Assembly: GCA_022813625.1 (NCBI GenBank)
Contig: JAKLMB010000051.1
Coordinates: 1 to 64,000, forward strand
Direction of reading: 5' to 3'
Source of the DNA: Aaosphaeria pasadenensis
Taxonomy: Eukaryota; Ascomycota; Dothideomycetes; Pleosporales
Length of the DNA stretch: 64,000 bases
How positions within the stretch are numbered: position 1 is the stretch's first letter; every line of letters begins with the position of its first letter. The position numbers were made by a program, and so were the translations under genes. This document shows, one piece after another, positions 21,536 through 32,248 of the stretch. Under the pieces are notes generated by a model that was not told where the DNA came from, searched no databases, and was given only the letters and a program-made list of their open reading frames with translations.

Positions 21536-21840
21536 GCTGAGCCGTAATTTTGCCTCCCCAGGCTCGCTTCTTGAGGTCCTTCTTTCGCATATCCAATCAT
21601 ACGTCTTTGAGAAACTCGGTGTCATTCTTCATGAGTCTTCATCTGGGGCTGTGTTGCGCTTGCTCACGGAAGCTATGGAATTGCTAAGCCGTAATGCTGC
21701 CTCCTCAGGCTCGCTACTTGAGGTCCTTCTTCCAGACGTCCAATCATACATCTTCAAGAACTTTGGGGTGCTCTTTCAAGAGCTCCCCAAGGAGGCTGAG
21801 CGTTGATCTCGTTGAGGCTATGATGTGGCTATGCAAAGCT
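21536..21840 (+). repeat. two tandem degenerate units (147 and 158 bp)
   Basis: Each unit starts with gct(g/a)agccgtaat and continues with 'gctcgct(t/a)cttgaggtcctt', a 'ccaatcatac(g/a)tctt' block and a 'cttca' stretch. A third unit start follows at 21841. Transition differences dominate. Confidence 0.7.
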
Positions 21841-22175
21841 GCTGAGCCGTACTGTCGTTGCTCCCAAATGCGATGCTAGGCCTTCACCCTAAATCCTCGA
21901 TCGCACACCTCCAAGAACTTCAGCGCGCTATCTTGTGGAGTCTGATATAGGTCTTTGCAGAGGGCTTTGCATTGGTACATAGTTGCCAATCGCATTCATT
22001 CACTGAACGGCTGAGCCATAGTGACGCCTTCTCAGGCATAGTACCCTAGGATAGACTGCAACCGCCCAGAGGACTAATATTCCAGATTATCATGCAACAT
22101 GAGAAGGAAGGGATTGTATGTGAAGACATAAACCTCGGCTTTGCGCAAGGAACGGTGATTTGGTTGTTATTCGAA

Positions 22176-22363
22176 GAAGAGCCATTATGGCTCAGCATTC
22201 AACCATGAGTAGTATCACGGCCACTCAATGCCCTTTCTCTGGCACGCAAAAGTGCAGAGCGGTAAGTAGATCAACCTCTCATTGGCAGGCCACGATTTTG
22301 CGCAACCTGAGGCTTCGGGAATGTTCTGGGCCCTCGAGCAGCTAGACCCCAGGATCGATCCAT
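22176..22363 (-). repeat. repeat copy B, inverted relative to 19659-19840
   Basis: This is the inverted partner of copy A, about 2.5 kb away. Shared blocks include 'ctgctcgagggcccagaa', 'cttaccgctctgcactttt' and the gctgagcc(g/a)taatgg end. The pair could be terminal parts of one element or two independent insertions in opposite orientation. No transposase is visible between them. Confidence 0.75.
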
Positions 22364-23049
22364 TGGGCGTTTCCAGTAGAGCCAGACTGATAAAGATAAG
22401 CCAATCATGTTTGCAGCTCTCGCGAGTGATCTACCGGCTTCATGTGGTCTAGCTGATACTGACTTCATAGGCTCTTGTGCCAAGAATAAGGCTGAGAGTT
22501 GGAGTTTCGGGCCGGGAGAAGCGCAATTCCTGAATGGGAGATTGCAAGATATTCAATGAAATGTATGATGCTGAAGTTGAACTGTGCATATGGGTCATAA
22601 AAAAAGAATCTGCCTCCGGAAGAGATATTACGACCAGAGATTCGCCAGCCTGGATAGCCTGCAACATTATGTCTTCCCTGTATCAACATACATGACATTG
22701 ACAATCATTCAAACCGATGATGCTACAAATGTGATTAATTATAATAATCAGAGATAACCGTACTCTACCGAATTCTCGCCATAGATTTATACACTAGCAC
22801 GAAATGCAGCATATGCGGCTTGTTCTTGTTCTTCATTACATATTTCAACGCCCCACAGACATACGGCTTGGTTACATGCCCTGTTGACCATACAGAGTCT
22901 GCAGTAGTCTCAATACTTGTGCCGAATCATGTACACGAGAGTTACCATTAGCTGTAGTAGTGGCATTGGGTATAGTCGATACAAGCCCAATAACACCGAC
23001 AACTCCTGCGTCAGCTCCTTACTCGGGCCTACGCAAATAACGTAGCATG

Positions 23050-23620
23050 TAAGAAATTGGGCACTGTACCACAGATGGGCTGAGCTGAAGCATTTATGGT
23101 AATTTCTGGTTCTGGTTTTTGACCTCGACCAAGGTCATCTTTTCCGGCATGCACGACCAGCGTCCGCTACTTCTTGTCAAATATCGAGCCAGCTTCTCCA
23201 GCAATCACATTCAACCCACTAACACCTAAGATACTATAGGACCCGATTCAGATGCTTTTGAAATTTCCGAGATACCAACGTGACGTTCGGCATATCCGCA
23301 GTCGACATGTTCTCTACAAAAAGGGTTGACCGCAAAGTCAGCTTGGGCACAGCGGCATATGTGTTGTGGTGCCCATGGTATAATGTGGCCCAGCTGAAGT
23401 GCACCCATTGGTGTTGGCGCCATACTTGTGAATGTGGAACGCATGCTCCACATTTGCATCGTGACCCCGGATGTTCCAGGTAATTAGGGTTGAGGCATCT
23501 TCGCGTTCTTTTTCAAGAACGACCAAATCACCTATCATTGGGTCTTAGTGGAGAATGGCAACTGGATAAAGCCAATCCCATCCTTCAGCGGTACTGCCAG
23601 TTAGCACTGCCACACTGTAA
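23050..23620 (-). pseudogene. degenerate Cu/Zn superoxide dismutase gene
   Basis: Signature pieces of a Cu/Zn SOD appear in the right order on the minus strand but in different frames. They are VAVLTG near 23613, AFHIHKYG near 23440, NTNGCTSAGPHY near 23406-23380, NPF..REH and AERHVG near 23288, LVVHAGKDDLGRG near 23160, and ICGTVPNF near 23076. In the family the His residues of FHIH, GPH, RHVG and VVHA bind Cu and Zn, and all are still readable. The Asp that usually follows RHVG is replaced. An in-frame TAG lies just before the VVHA segment, and a frameshift or lost intron border separates GPHY from the NPF segment. An intron with a DTRAY-like branch may precede the FHIH exon. The enzyme would have detoxified superoxide. 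I judge it non-functional, though a gene with unusual introns cannot be fully excluded. Confidence 0.7.
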
Positions 23621-23639
23621 TCGCATCGCTGTTTGGATT

Positions 23640-24196
23640 TTTGGAACAAATGATCAAAGAATTAGGGCAGCATGTCATGCTGGAGCGGACCAGCTCTTGT
23701 CATGATCTGGGAAGCCTGCCCATGGGTGTTGAGTACTGAAGCGAAGAAGTATAGTGACACGGAAACGAAGAAATTCTATGCCACTGCGAGCTACGGGTGT
23801 AATGTGTGTTATGGTGTCTTCTTTTATTCCTCGAACAATGCGCATTAGGAGCAAACCAAAGTTGACTATCATCTATGCGGAAACTGCGGATGTTGCGGGC
23901 TTCTGGTAGTTAGCAGGGATCATCGATTGGCATCTCTTATTTGAACTCGCGCAATGCTTGCGTAGCTACAATGCTGCAGCATCCTTGAGCCAGATGGAAG
24001 TCAGCCTGTTGCATATTGCACCTGACCGGCCTTATCGATAAGATGCAGTGCAGCACGCTGTACACTGGACGCAGCTGTTCAGCCTTGCTGCATCACCCTC
24101 AGCCTTGGGCTTGCGATTTCGTTGCCTACACAATGCGTCTCTCTTCTCTCACAGCTCTGCCATACACACTCGTCTCGTCTGTCGATTTGTATAGGT
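23640..24196. other. intergenic, promoter side of the ankyrin STAND gene
   Basis: This lies between the SOD relic and the start of the NACHT-ankyrin gene. A C/T-rich stretch (24120-24190) precedes the ATG at 24197, as is common just upstream of fungal start codons. No gene is visible. Confidence 0.5.
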
Positions 24197-27100
24197 ATGG
24201 AACCGCTCAGCGTCACAGCCAGCATCATCGCTGTTCTCCAGCTCTCGACCAAGGTCCTCGGATACCTCAACGACGTCAAAGGTGCGTCGAAAGATCGCGC
24301 AAAGTGTGCAGTTGAGGCCTCAAATGTACACAGTCTCCTTACCAATTTGAGGTTCCGTCTTGAGGAGGGAAGCGCCGATACACCATGGTATACCGCTGTC
24401 CGAAACCTTGGGATCGAGAATGGACCGCTTGACCAGTTCAGGCAAGCGCTGGAATGTTTGCAGACTCATATGAAAGGTGGAAGTCGATTACGGCAGGCAG
24501 GCAAAGCGCTGGTGTGGAAGTTTAAGAAAGAAGAAATTGCTGGCATATTACAACGAATCGAGCGCTTGAAAACGCTTGTGGAGATCGCACTCCAGATGGA
24601 CCACTTGTAAGCCTTTATAGTAGAACCACGAACTTGCGTTGCTGACAGTAAGAAGCAAATTACTTCAAGCCATCCGAACCGATACCAGCGCCCTCCAAAC
24701 AGGCGTCCTTGCAATGCAACCTCAAGTAGACGAGATCCACCAAGATCACGTTGATGCAAAGCACAGCAAGATGGTAGAATGGATCTCGCCTTCTGACTTC
24801 CCTGCTCAGCAATCAGACATTATAGGTCGCAGACAGGAGGGAACAGGCCAGTGGTTTCTTGATGCACCCGAGTTCACAACGTGGCTCAGTGAGCCAAGGG
24901 GCACTCTCTTCTGCCCTGGAATTCCAGGCGCTGGCAAGACAATGGTAGCAGCAATTGTAATCAACTACCTCCTAAAGTCTGCGCAGAGCAGCCAGATTAG
25001 AGTTGCATATATATACTGCAACTATAAAGCGCAAGAAGAGCAGGATACCTATAGTATACTTGCAGCTATCGTTAAGCAGCTAGTGCAGAGTCGACCATCG
25101 CTAGCAGAGCCTATAGCACGACTGTACAAGCAGCATGCTAATCAAGGCACGAAACCATCACTGGAGGAGATCTTTGGCGTCCTTCAAGAAGTAGTCGCAA
25201 AGTATCCCACTGTCTATATTGTGGTCGATGCTCTGGATGAGTGTCGAGGCAACGACGGCACTCGTAGTCAGCTTCTGGCCAGACTCCAAGACCTGCAAGT
25301 AGGAGAAGATGTCCGCATTATGGCGACTTCGCGGCCTATACCAGAGATTGAAGATAAGTTTCAAACAGCAACAAAGCTAGAAATACAAGCAAGCAATAAG
25401 GACGTAAGGCAATATGTAGCTGGCCAGATGTACCGACTGCCTAGATGCATCCAGCGTGACCCTGCACTGCAGGTCATAGTACTAGACAAGCTTGTGGAGG
25501 CGGTAGACGGCATGTATGCAATTTGAGTCACATTGGCGAAATAGCGTCAGCTTACCAGTCCCTAGGTTTCTTCTTGCCCGCCTGCACACGGACTCGCTTC
25601 AAGACGCAGGATCCGTGAAACAAGTCAAATCGACATTAGACAAACTCTTGAAAAACCAGGTTACACTCAACGAGGCATATGACGAGGCTATTCAACGTAT
25701 AGACAGCCAAATGGATAGACAAAAGAAACGGGCCAAGAGAGTACTGTCGTGGATCACGTACGCAAGGAGACAGCTAACTACAACGGAGTTGTGCTGTGCC
25801 CTTGCGGTGGAACGCGATGAAGCAAAGCTCGATCCAGACAATGTGCCAGACGTTGAGGACTTGCTATCCGTGTGCGCCGGCCTAGTGATTGTTGATCCGA
25901 AAAGCTCTGTCATTCACTTAGTGCACCAAACTACGCAAGAGTACTTCGAAGGCGTTGGGAATGCTTGGTTCACAGACGCTCAACAGGACGTTGCCTCAAC
26001 ATGCCTCACCTACCTGTCGTTCGATGTGTTCAAGACTGGTAGCTGTTCCTCTGATGAGGAGTTCAAGAAAAGACTCCAAGACAGTAGATTCCTAGATTAT
26101 GCTGCAAAGCACTGGGCACATCATACTGCGACGGTAGAAAGCGACGTGCTTACGCTAGCCTGTTCGTTTCTTTCCGACAGTCAATTAGTTTCGAGCGCTA
26201 CGCAGGTGTACTTAGTTCATGCTGACACGTACGCAATGTATAGCCAGTTCTATCCTAAGGATAGGACAGTATTTCATCTTACAGCGCAATTTGGTTTGTC
26301 TGTTACCCTTGAGGCTATGCTTCAATCTAAAGGACACAAGGGAGCGACTTTACTCGGGGCGGGGGATAGCTATGGCCAATGTCCGCTATATCTTGCCGCA
26401 GAGAATGGACATTTTGAGATGGTGAAACTACTGCTTAGGTATAACGTTCACACCAACACGCAGGGCGGCGGACTGGGCGACGAACTTTGGGCGGCTTCGT
26501 ATCGAGGTCACGAGACGATTGTGAATTTACTGCTTGAAGCGGGCGCTAATGTCAATGCGCAGGGTGGACCTTTTAAAACCAGCAAGAGCAACGCACTTTG
26601 CGCAGCTTCAGAGAGAGGCCATGAGACAATTGTCGAGTTGCTGCTCCGGGAGGGTGCCGACGTCAACGCGCCAAATGGCAAATTAACCCCACTCTATTTG
26701 GCCTCAGAGTGGGGCTATAAGGCAACTGTGGAGCTGCTGCTCAAGGCGGGCGCCAATGTCAATGCGCAGAATGGAAAAACCTACGGCAACGCACTTTTTG
26801 CAGCTTCAGAGAGTGGCCATGAGACAATTGTCAAGTTGCTGCTCCAGGCGGGCGCCAATGCCAATGCACACAGTGGAAAAGCCAGCGATAACGCACTACG
26901 CGCAGCTTCAAAGAATGGCCACGAGGCGATTGTGGATTTACTGCTTAAAGCGGGCGCTACTGTTGATGTGCAGAGACCACATAGAGTCAAAAACCGCAGC
27001 GCACTACGCGCAGCTTCATCAAATGGCCATGAGGCAATTGTGAAGCTGCTGCTAGACAACGGCGCCAATGTCAATGCGCAGACTGAATTCAGCAGCGCAC

Positions 27101-27483
27101 TCTGCGCAGCTTCAGATAAAGGCCACGAGGCCATTGTGAAGCTGCTGCTGGACAACGGTGCCGACATCAACGCGCAGACTGCATGGAGCAACGCACTCTG
27201 CACGGCTTCTGAGAGGGGCCATGAGGCCATTGTGAAGCTGCTGCTGGACAACGGCGCCGACGTTAACTTGCAGGGTGGATCTAGTAGTAGATTTGGTCAC
27301 ACCACTGCGCTTCAGGAGGCTGTCGATCAAGGCCACGAGGCGATTGTGAAGCTGTTGCTCAACAAAGGCGCCGACATTAACGTGCAGGGAAGAGATTCTA
27401 AAACCGCGCTCCAGGCAGCTTCATCCAGAGGCCACGAGGCAATTGTAAAGCTGCTACTTAAGGGGGCCGACATCAACGCGTAG
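24197..27483 (+). CDS. STAND protein: HeLo-like - NACHT - ankyrin repeats, truncated by nonsense codons
   Basis: Exons are 24197-24606, 24653-25513 and 25566-27483, giving 1062 residues. The N-terminus (MEPLSVTASIIAVLQLSTKV) is the fungal STAND N-terminal/HeLo-like type, predicted to form a helical bundle that acts on membranes. NACHT follows, with Walker A GIPGAGKT near residue 227 and Walker B VYIVVDALDE near 324. Then come a winged-helix region and about ten ankyrin repeats (about 710-1062) with the repeating core GHEAIVKLLL..GA(D/N)(I/V)NAQ. The frame stops at a TAG where other repeats have CAG. The same frame continues for another 59 codons to a TAA at 27660 with a second TAG at a CAG position. 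Repeats are very alike, as expected for fast-evolving fungal NLR-like sensors. The start at 24197 is preferred to an upstream Met because it opens the family N-terminus. Confidence 0.85.
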
Positions 27484-27660
27484 GAGGGACACTACATCGA
27501 CGCACTCTAGGCAGCTTCATCTAGAGGCCATAAGGCGATTGGAAAGCTGCTGCTTAATCACAGCGCCAAGGTTTATGCGCAGGGTGGTGAATGCGGTGAC
27601 GCACTCCAGGAGGCTTCAGAAGAAGACATGGATCGAACTAGCCAGGCGCTGGCGCAATAA
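27484..27660 (+). pseudogene. decayed end of the ankyrin array
   Basis: Read in the frame of the upstream gene, this stretch still spells ankyrin-like text (DAL.AASSRGHKAIGKLLL, then EASEED) and ends with the natural-looking stop TAA at 27658-27660. Two TAG codons (27481-27483 and in the DAL.AAS segment near 27508) replace glutamines that are conserved in the other repeats. Confidence 0.75.
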
Positions 27661-29797
27661 CTCCCTCCCATTGTGCCCAGAACATATGTCGTACTATCAG
27701 GGAGAGGCAACGTGCCCATCTCCGCACTGTGTCGCCGCAAGCATGGACGCTACATCTTATTGACTGGAGAGCAACACTGACTCACAGAAACCGGAGATAC
27801 AGGCATCTTGGGAGGTATTTCTTGCAGTAGCAGAGTGCCAGAGAAGTGGCATTATTGCAGCACAATAATGATCACAGCGGCAGGAGTGGACTCGTCGCCT
27901 TTAAGACGCAAATGGCCACAATCATGTTGGAAATGGCTGTTTGCGTGAGTGTGCAACTGCATACTCCCGACGTGTATAGGCCTTGGTCTTTTCAGTTCTT
28001 GTAATTGTTTTAGAGCGTTTCAATTGCCACCAAAGAACTCTTTAATTAGATGTGGGAGAATTGTATGAACAAGTTGAATAACTTATATTGGACGGCCTAA
28101 GTTGCTTCGAAGGACGAATGCGGTGGCTGATTGAACGCGCCTCATTATCTTGAAGACCAACAGGTTGTACAAATGGTTGACACGCCGGACTGCTGCCCTG
28201 TTAGTTTTGAATGCCTACAACAGTGCATTTACAAGGGTTTAAGATGGCTACATAGCTATAAGGTATTTCTAAATAGATCATCTAGGTATAGATGATATAC
28301 GAACCTAGTAGATAACCAGCCTGACATGCCGACCCTCTGTAGATGTTCAGGTACCAAGAAGTATTGAGCATGACCATGTCACAAATTTACTTTGTGGTGC
28401 AAAGAGCCGGGCTGACCTGATGTTCAAAGCTTTTGCGTTGGTTCTACATCTTTGGACCACATGCCTGACGATTTGCTAATATTGTAGCTGAGCTAGCTCC
28501 TCAAAAGCTAGAGGCAGTTTGCTCAGGCCTGAGAAGTGTGACCATGAACCGTCACGTACCGATTATTCCTATGTTGTATGGAGCTGCCTTTTCCTAAGAG
28601 AATATCCACCATCGTTGCTAGCAATTTCGTCTTGATACTGTCGGAGGACAACTTGATTGTAAGACACTGGGATGGCCGGCAATTATTAGTGAAGGACAGG
28701 TACCTAACTTAGTATACACTCTCGACCTCACAATACGTTTCCTTGAAGGCTACAATCCTAGCACACGCGGAGCTGGTCGTGGTGAGTGTGATATTCTTGA
28801 TGCAATAAGAAGTTTAGATCGTAGCCCAGTGACTGGCGGGCTATTCCTGGGCCAGTACTATCTATGCAGGTATCATGTCTAACAGCCAAAAGGGTAGCAT
28901 AATTATGACCGACATAGAGACTAGAATTAGGTAGCCAGTACTGCTGCTACGATAGACAAATTGATGACCTCTATTCTTCATGAGAGTTCCATCCCCTGTC
29001 CGGCCTGATAGTGGTGTCGTAGGTAATTACCAGTTTCTAGAACGGCAGTTGGGTTGTCTGCTTCAATCCCCCTCCTCGAATTAACCACAACAGTGTGTAA
29101 GACTATGCAAATGTACGATGCCCTCAGTAGATGTTTCCTCCTACAAGGTAGATATCAGCGGCGATACTGTTAATACCTAGCTGCTGTCAGTGAGATAGAG
29201 CTGGGCTAGTGCATCCGTATGACTTGCTTGAGTGACCCTTCAAGGTTTCCGGTGCAAGATTTGCACGTCATAGCCACTGCAGAAATAGTCCTAAGATGAA
29301 AATACCAGTAATTAAAACAGGAAGCGCGAAAAACTCGTAAATCTTGTGTTGGTAGCGCTCAAGCTCTGATCGCGATTGCTGTCGTTCGTTGGCTTCCCTC
29401 TTCCTCCTATTAGAACCACCAATCGAACAACGATTGATTTAATTACAATCGCCAGGACCTTCAGGGAACCATCCACCGATGCAGAGCCTGGAGCATCAAT
29501 GTGCGCAGAAAGTTGACGGGTCCTCCCGCACTTGAAAGCGGATATAGCGGAATAGGACTATATATCCGCCGCCGTTCCTCGATTGCCACTTAAGTCAACC
29601 CCACAGTTTATAAGTGTATCGTCGTTACCTGCCGCTATTTCCGCATATCCTTTGGATTTACCAGAGCCGAGGTTTTGAATAAGATTAATGAAGTGAACCT
29701 GATAGATACAAATATACTTGATCGCATGTGCGCAGCTCAATGATTGATTACATACTTTTGTGACGACCGTGACCCTTCGAGTCAAGCTACCACAAAG
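27661..29797. other. gene-free interval
   Basis: About 2.1 kb with many stop codons on both strands and no recognisable domain. It may hold further decayed sequence, but I could not identify any family in it. Confidence 0.5.
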
Positions 29798-31536
29798 ATG
29801 CAAACAAACCCAGCAGGCGGTCGCAAAACCTACGAAGGGGTTTCAGAGGATGACTGGCTACCGATGGGAGGAGGGAGGCGACACCCCCAACGATGTCCAG
29901 ATCGTAGAGAGTTTGTGGTTACATTTGAAGCACCACACGATTGGTGGAACCCTCAGAACTGGACATCATGGAAAAAGTACACACCCCTCTAACGAGCACA
30001 AGATATGATGATGAGTTGACGAATGCTTCCAGGCTTTGCATATCCACCGTCGCGTGCTGCGGAACGTTTGTTGTCTCATTCAATAGTGCCGTCTTCGCCG
30101 CAGGCGCTACCGAAGCAAGCAAAGAATTCAAGGTCGGGAAGGAGGTTACCGCGCTCGGTACGAGCTTATTCGTGCTCGGTTTCGCTTTTGGGCCCATGTT
30201 GTGGGCGCCTGGTTCCGAGCTTATCGGGCGGCGCTGGCCACTCTCTATCGGCATGTTTGGGTCTTCGATCTTCACCATCGGGTGTGCCACATCGAAGGAC
30301 ATTCAAACGCTCGTTATATGCCGCTTTTTTGCTGGCATGTTTGGGGCCAGCCCGTTATGTGTGGTACCCGCGGTGCTAGCCGATCTTTACAACAGTGCCT
30401 ATCGAGGCATGGCAATATCGATCTATGCACTGACAGTGTTTGGTGGACCGTTTCTTGCACCATGCATTGGCGAATTTATCACTGTAAGCTACCTCGGCTG
30501 GCGGTGGACGCTCTATTTGCCCGCTATTCTGGGACTGTGCAACTTCTGCTTCTTACTGTTTCTTTTAAGAGAAACATTCGCTCCAGTCGTCCTTGTGGAG
30601 AAAGCAATACAATTGCGGCGGCAAACAGGCAACTGGGCAATCCACGCGGAAAAGGAGAGACTTGAGCTTAACATCGATGCTGTCATTCGGAATTACCTGA
30701 CCCGGCCGCTGCAAATGCTTGTGACAGAGCCCATCATACTCCTGGTCACTATGTATATGTCGTTTATCTATGGATTGGTTTATGCACTTCTGGGAGCATA
30801 TCCGTACGTCTTTAGCCATGTATATGGAATGCCCGCAGGAGTGAACGCATTGCCTTTCCTGGGACTATTTCTGGGTGTCTTACTGGCTCTAATCTTCATC
30901 CTTTGCCAACATGGTTCTTATACTCGGAAGCTGAAGGCAAATAATGACAAGATCGTACCAGAATGGCGACTTGGTCCCGCCATCTTCGGTGCTTTTATAT
31001 TCGCCATCGGCCTGTTTTGGTGAGTTGCTTTTCAGATATACTCCAAGGAAAATATACTTAACTTAATTCCTGCCGTAGGTTCTCATGGACGGCCTTCACT
31101 GATTCCGTACACTGGATGGCACCGACTGCGGCCGGAGTTCTCATTGGATTTGGAGTACTTTGCATCTTCCTACCATGCTTCAACTATCTAGTTGACGCTT
31201 TCGTACCTCTGTAAGTGACCACACATGTCTTGACGCCTGTCTCCCTTAGATGTGTCAACTAACAGTTCAATTCTCCGCAGGGCGGCTTCTACAGTCGCAG
31301 CCAATATAATGCTTCGCTCGGCTGTTGCAGCCGGCTTCCCTTTATTCTCTACAAAGATGTTTGAGAACCTTGGGGTACAATGGGCAGGGACACTCCTTGC
31401 CTGCCTCGCTACAGTTATGATACCAATACCAGTAGTTTTCAGAGCATACGGTCCGATGTTGAGAGGCCGCAGTAAGATGTTGCAACAACCTTCGAGTGCA
31501 TTGGAAACTCCAGAGTCTTCGGACACGGAAGGATGA
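29798..31536 (+). CDS. MFS transporter, DHA1 (drug:H+ antiporter / polyamine-type)
   Basis: Exons are 29798-29976, 30033-31019, 31079-31210 and 31281-31536, totalling 1554 nt or 517 residues. Introns are 56, 59 and 70 nt with GT..AG ends. The N-terminus carries the WWNPQNW segment that corresponds to the D.PENPQNW hallmark of fungal DHA1 transporters. It is followed by about twelve membrane segments. A motif-A-like loop (GSELIGRRWPL) lies after TM2, WRWTLYLPAI near TM6 and PLAASTVAANIML near TM10-11. The protein ends in a short polar tail after a YGPMLRGRSK segment. It should sit in the plasma membrane and export small molecules or polyamines by proton exchange; the substrate is unknown. An alternative Met lies at 29744, but the ATG at 29798 gives the usual cytoplasmic tail length. 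Confidence 0.85.
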
Positions 31537-32248
31537 TCACAGTGACGATTCAAGGCCGCGGGAGCCACACAGAGAGATAGACTCACGATATCGTGTAGTG
31601 ATCTGTACGTGGATATAGGTTTCAAGATGAGTATGTGGTAGGTGTATTGGAATCATCCTGCACTTGGAGGGATGGTATTTAGAACCCTGAAGAACGTAAC
31701 AGCTCCAATCTTCAAAGACATAAACACCGATAAGACAGGTTTGACCTCGCTCTTGGGACGCATTTGTTGAGTAGCAGATAACAATCTTTGTTGGCGCATC
31801 CTCGTCATAACTGATAAATGACCCCTCTCTCGGCCAGTGGATATGTTTTTTCTCAATCGACCATAAATTAAACCTTGGAAAGGTCAAATTGTGTCTCTCT
31901 GGTAAAATTTGGACAATCTCCCTTCAATCAATTTCTGCCATAAACCATCTTGTACCCAAAGAAAACTCTTTATGTCCCCTCCTCACACACCATCACGTTG
32001 CCATCGTGAGAGATTTGTAGGTGCTCTTTAAGTTGTTAGTACGATATATAGATTCATTCTTCTGACAAGTTGATTTCGAACTATCTAATACCCTTACTTG
32101 AATACAAAAGGTACCGATCTAGCATCTAACAATTATGCTAAACCCATGTACCCTAGGAGTCAATATAACAAGGGCTCAAGAAGATCGTTAGATGTATATT
32201 CTTGAGTGTCTATTGAACAGCCTGAGGCGAAGGTGCAACCTCATAACC
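31537..32248. other. intergenic between convergent genes
   Basis: About 0.7 kb of moderately AT-rich sequence between the 3' ends of the MFS gene and the membrane-protein gene. Nothing else is seen. Confidence 0.6.

Larger units (their letters stand above)
18855..22950. repeat. gene-free interval with a dispersed repeat family
   Basis: No intact gene is visible. The motif gctgagccgtaat, exact or with one or two changes, occurs on the plus strand at 19630, 19820, 20361, 20939, 21536, 21683, 21841 and 22010. It occurs on the minus strand at 22184-22196, with a partial copy near 19986. Several copies belong to larger units with 'ccaatgagaag..gatctact' and 'gctctgcacttttg' blocks. Two tandem units lie at 21536-21682 and 21683-21840. 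Short open frames in this interval look like chance. Confidence 0.7.
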
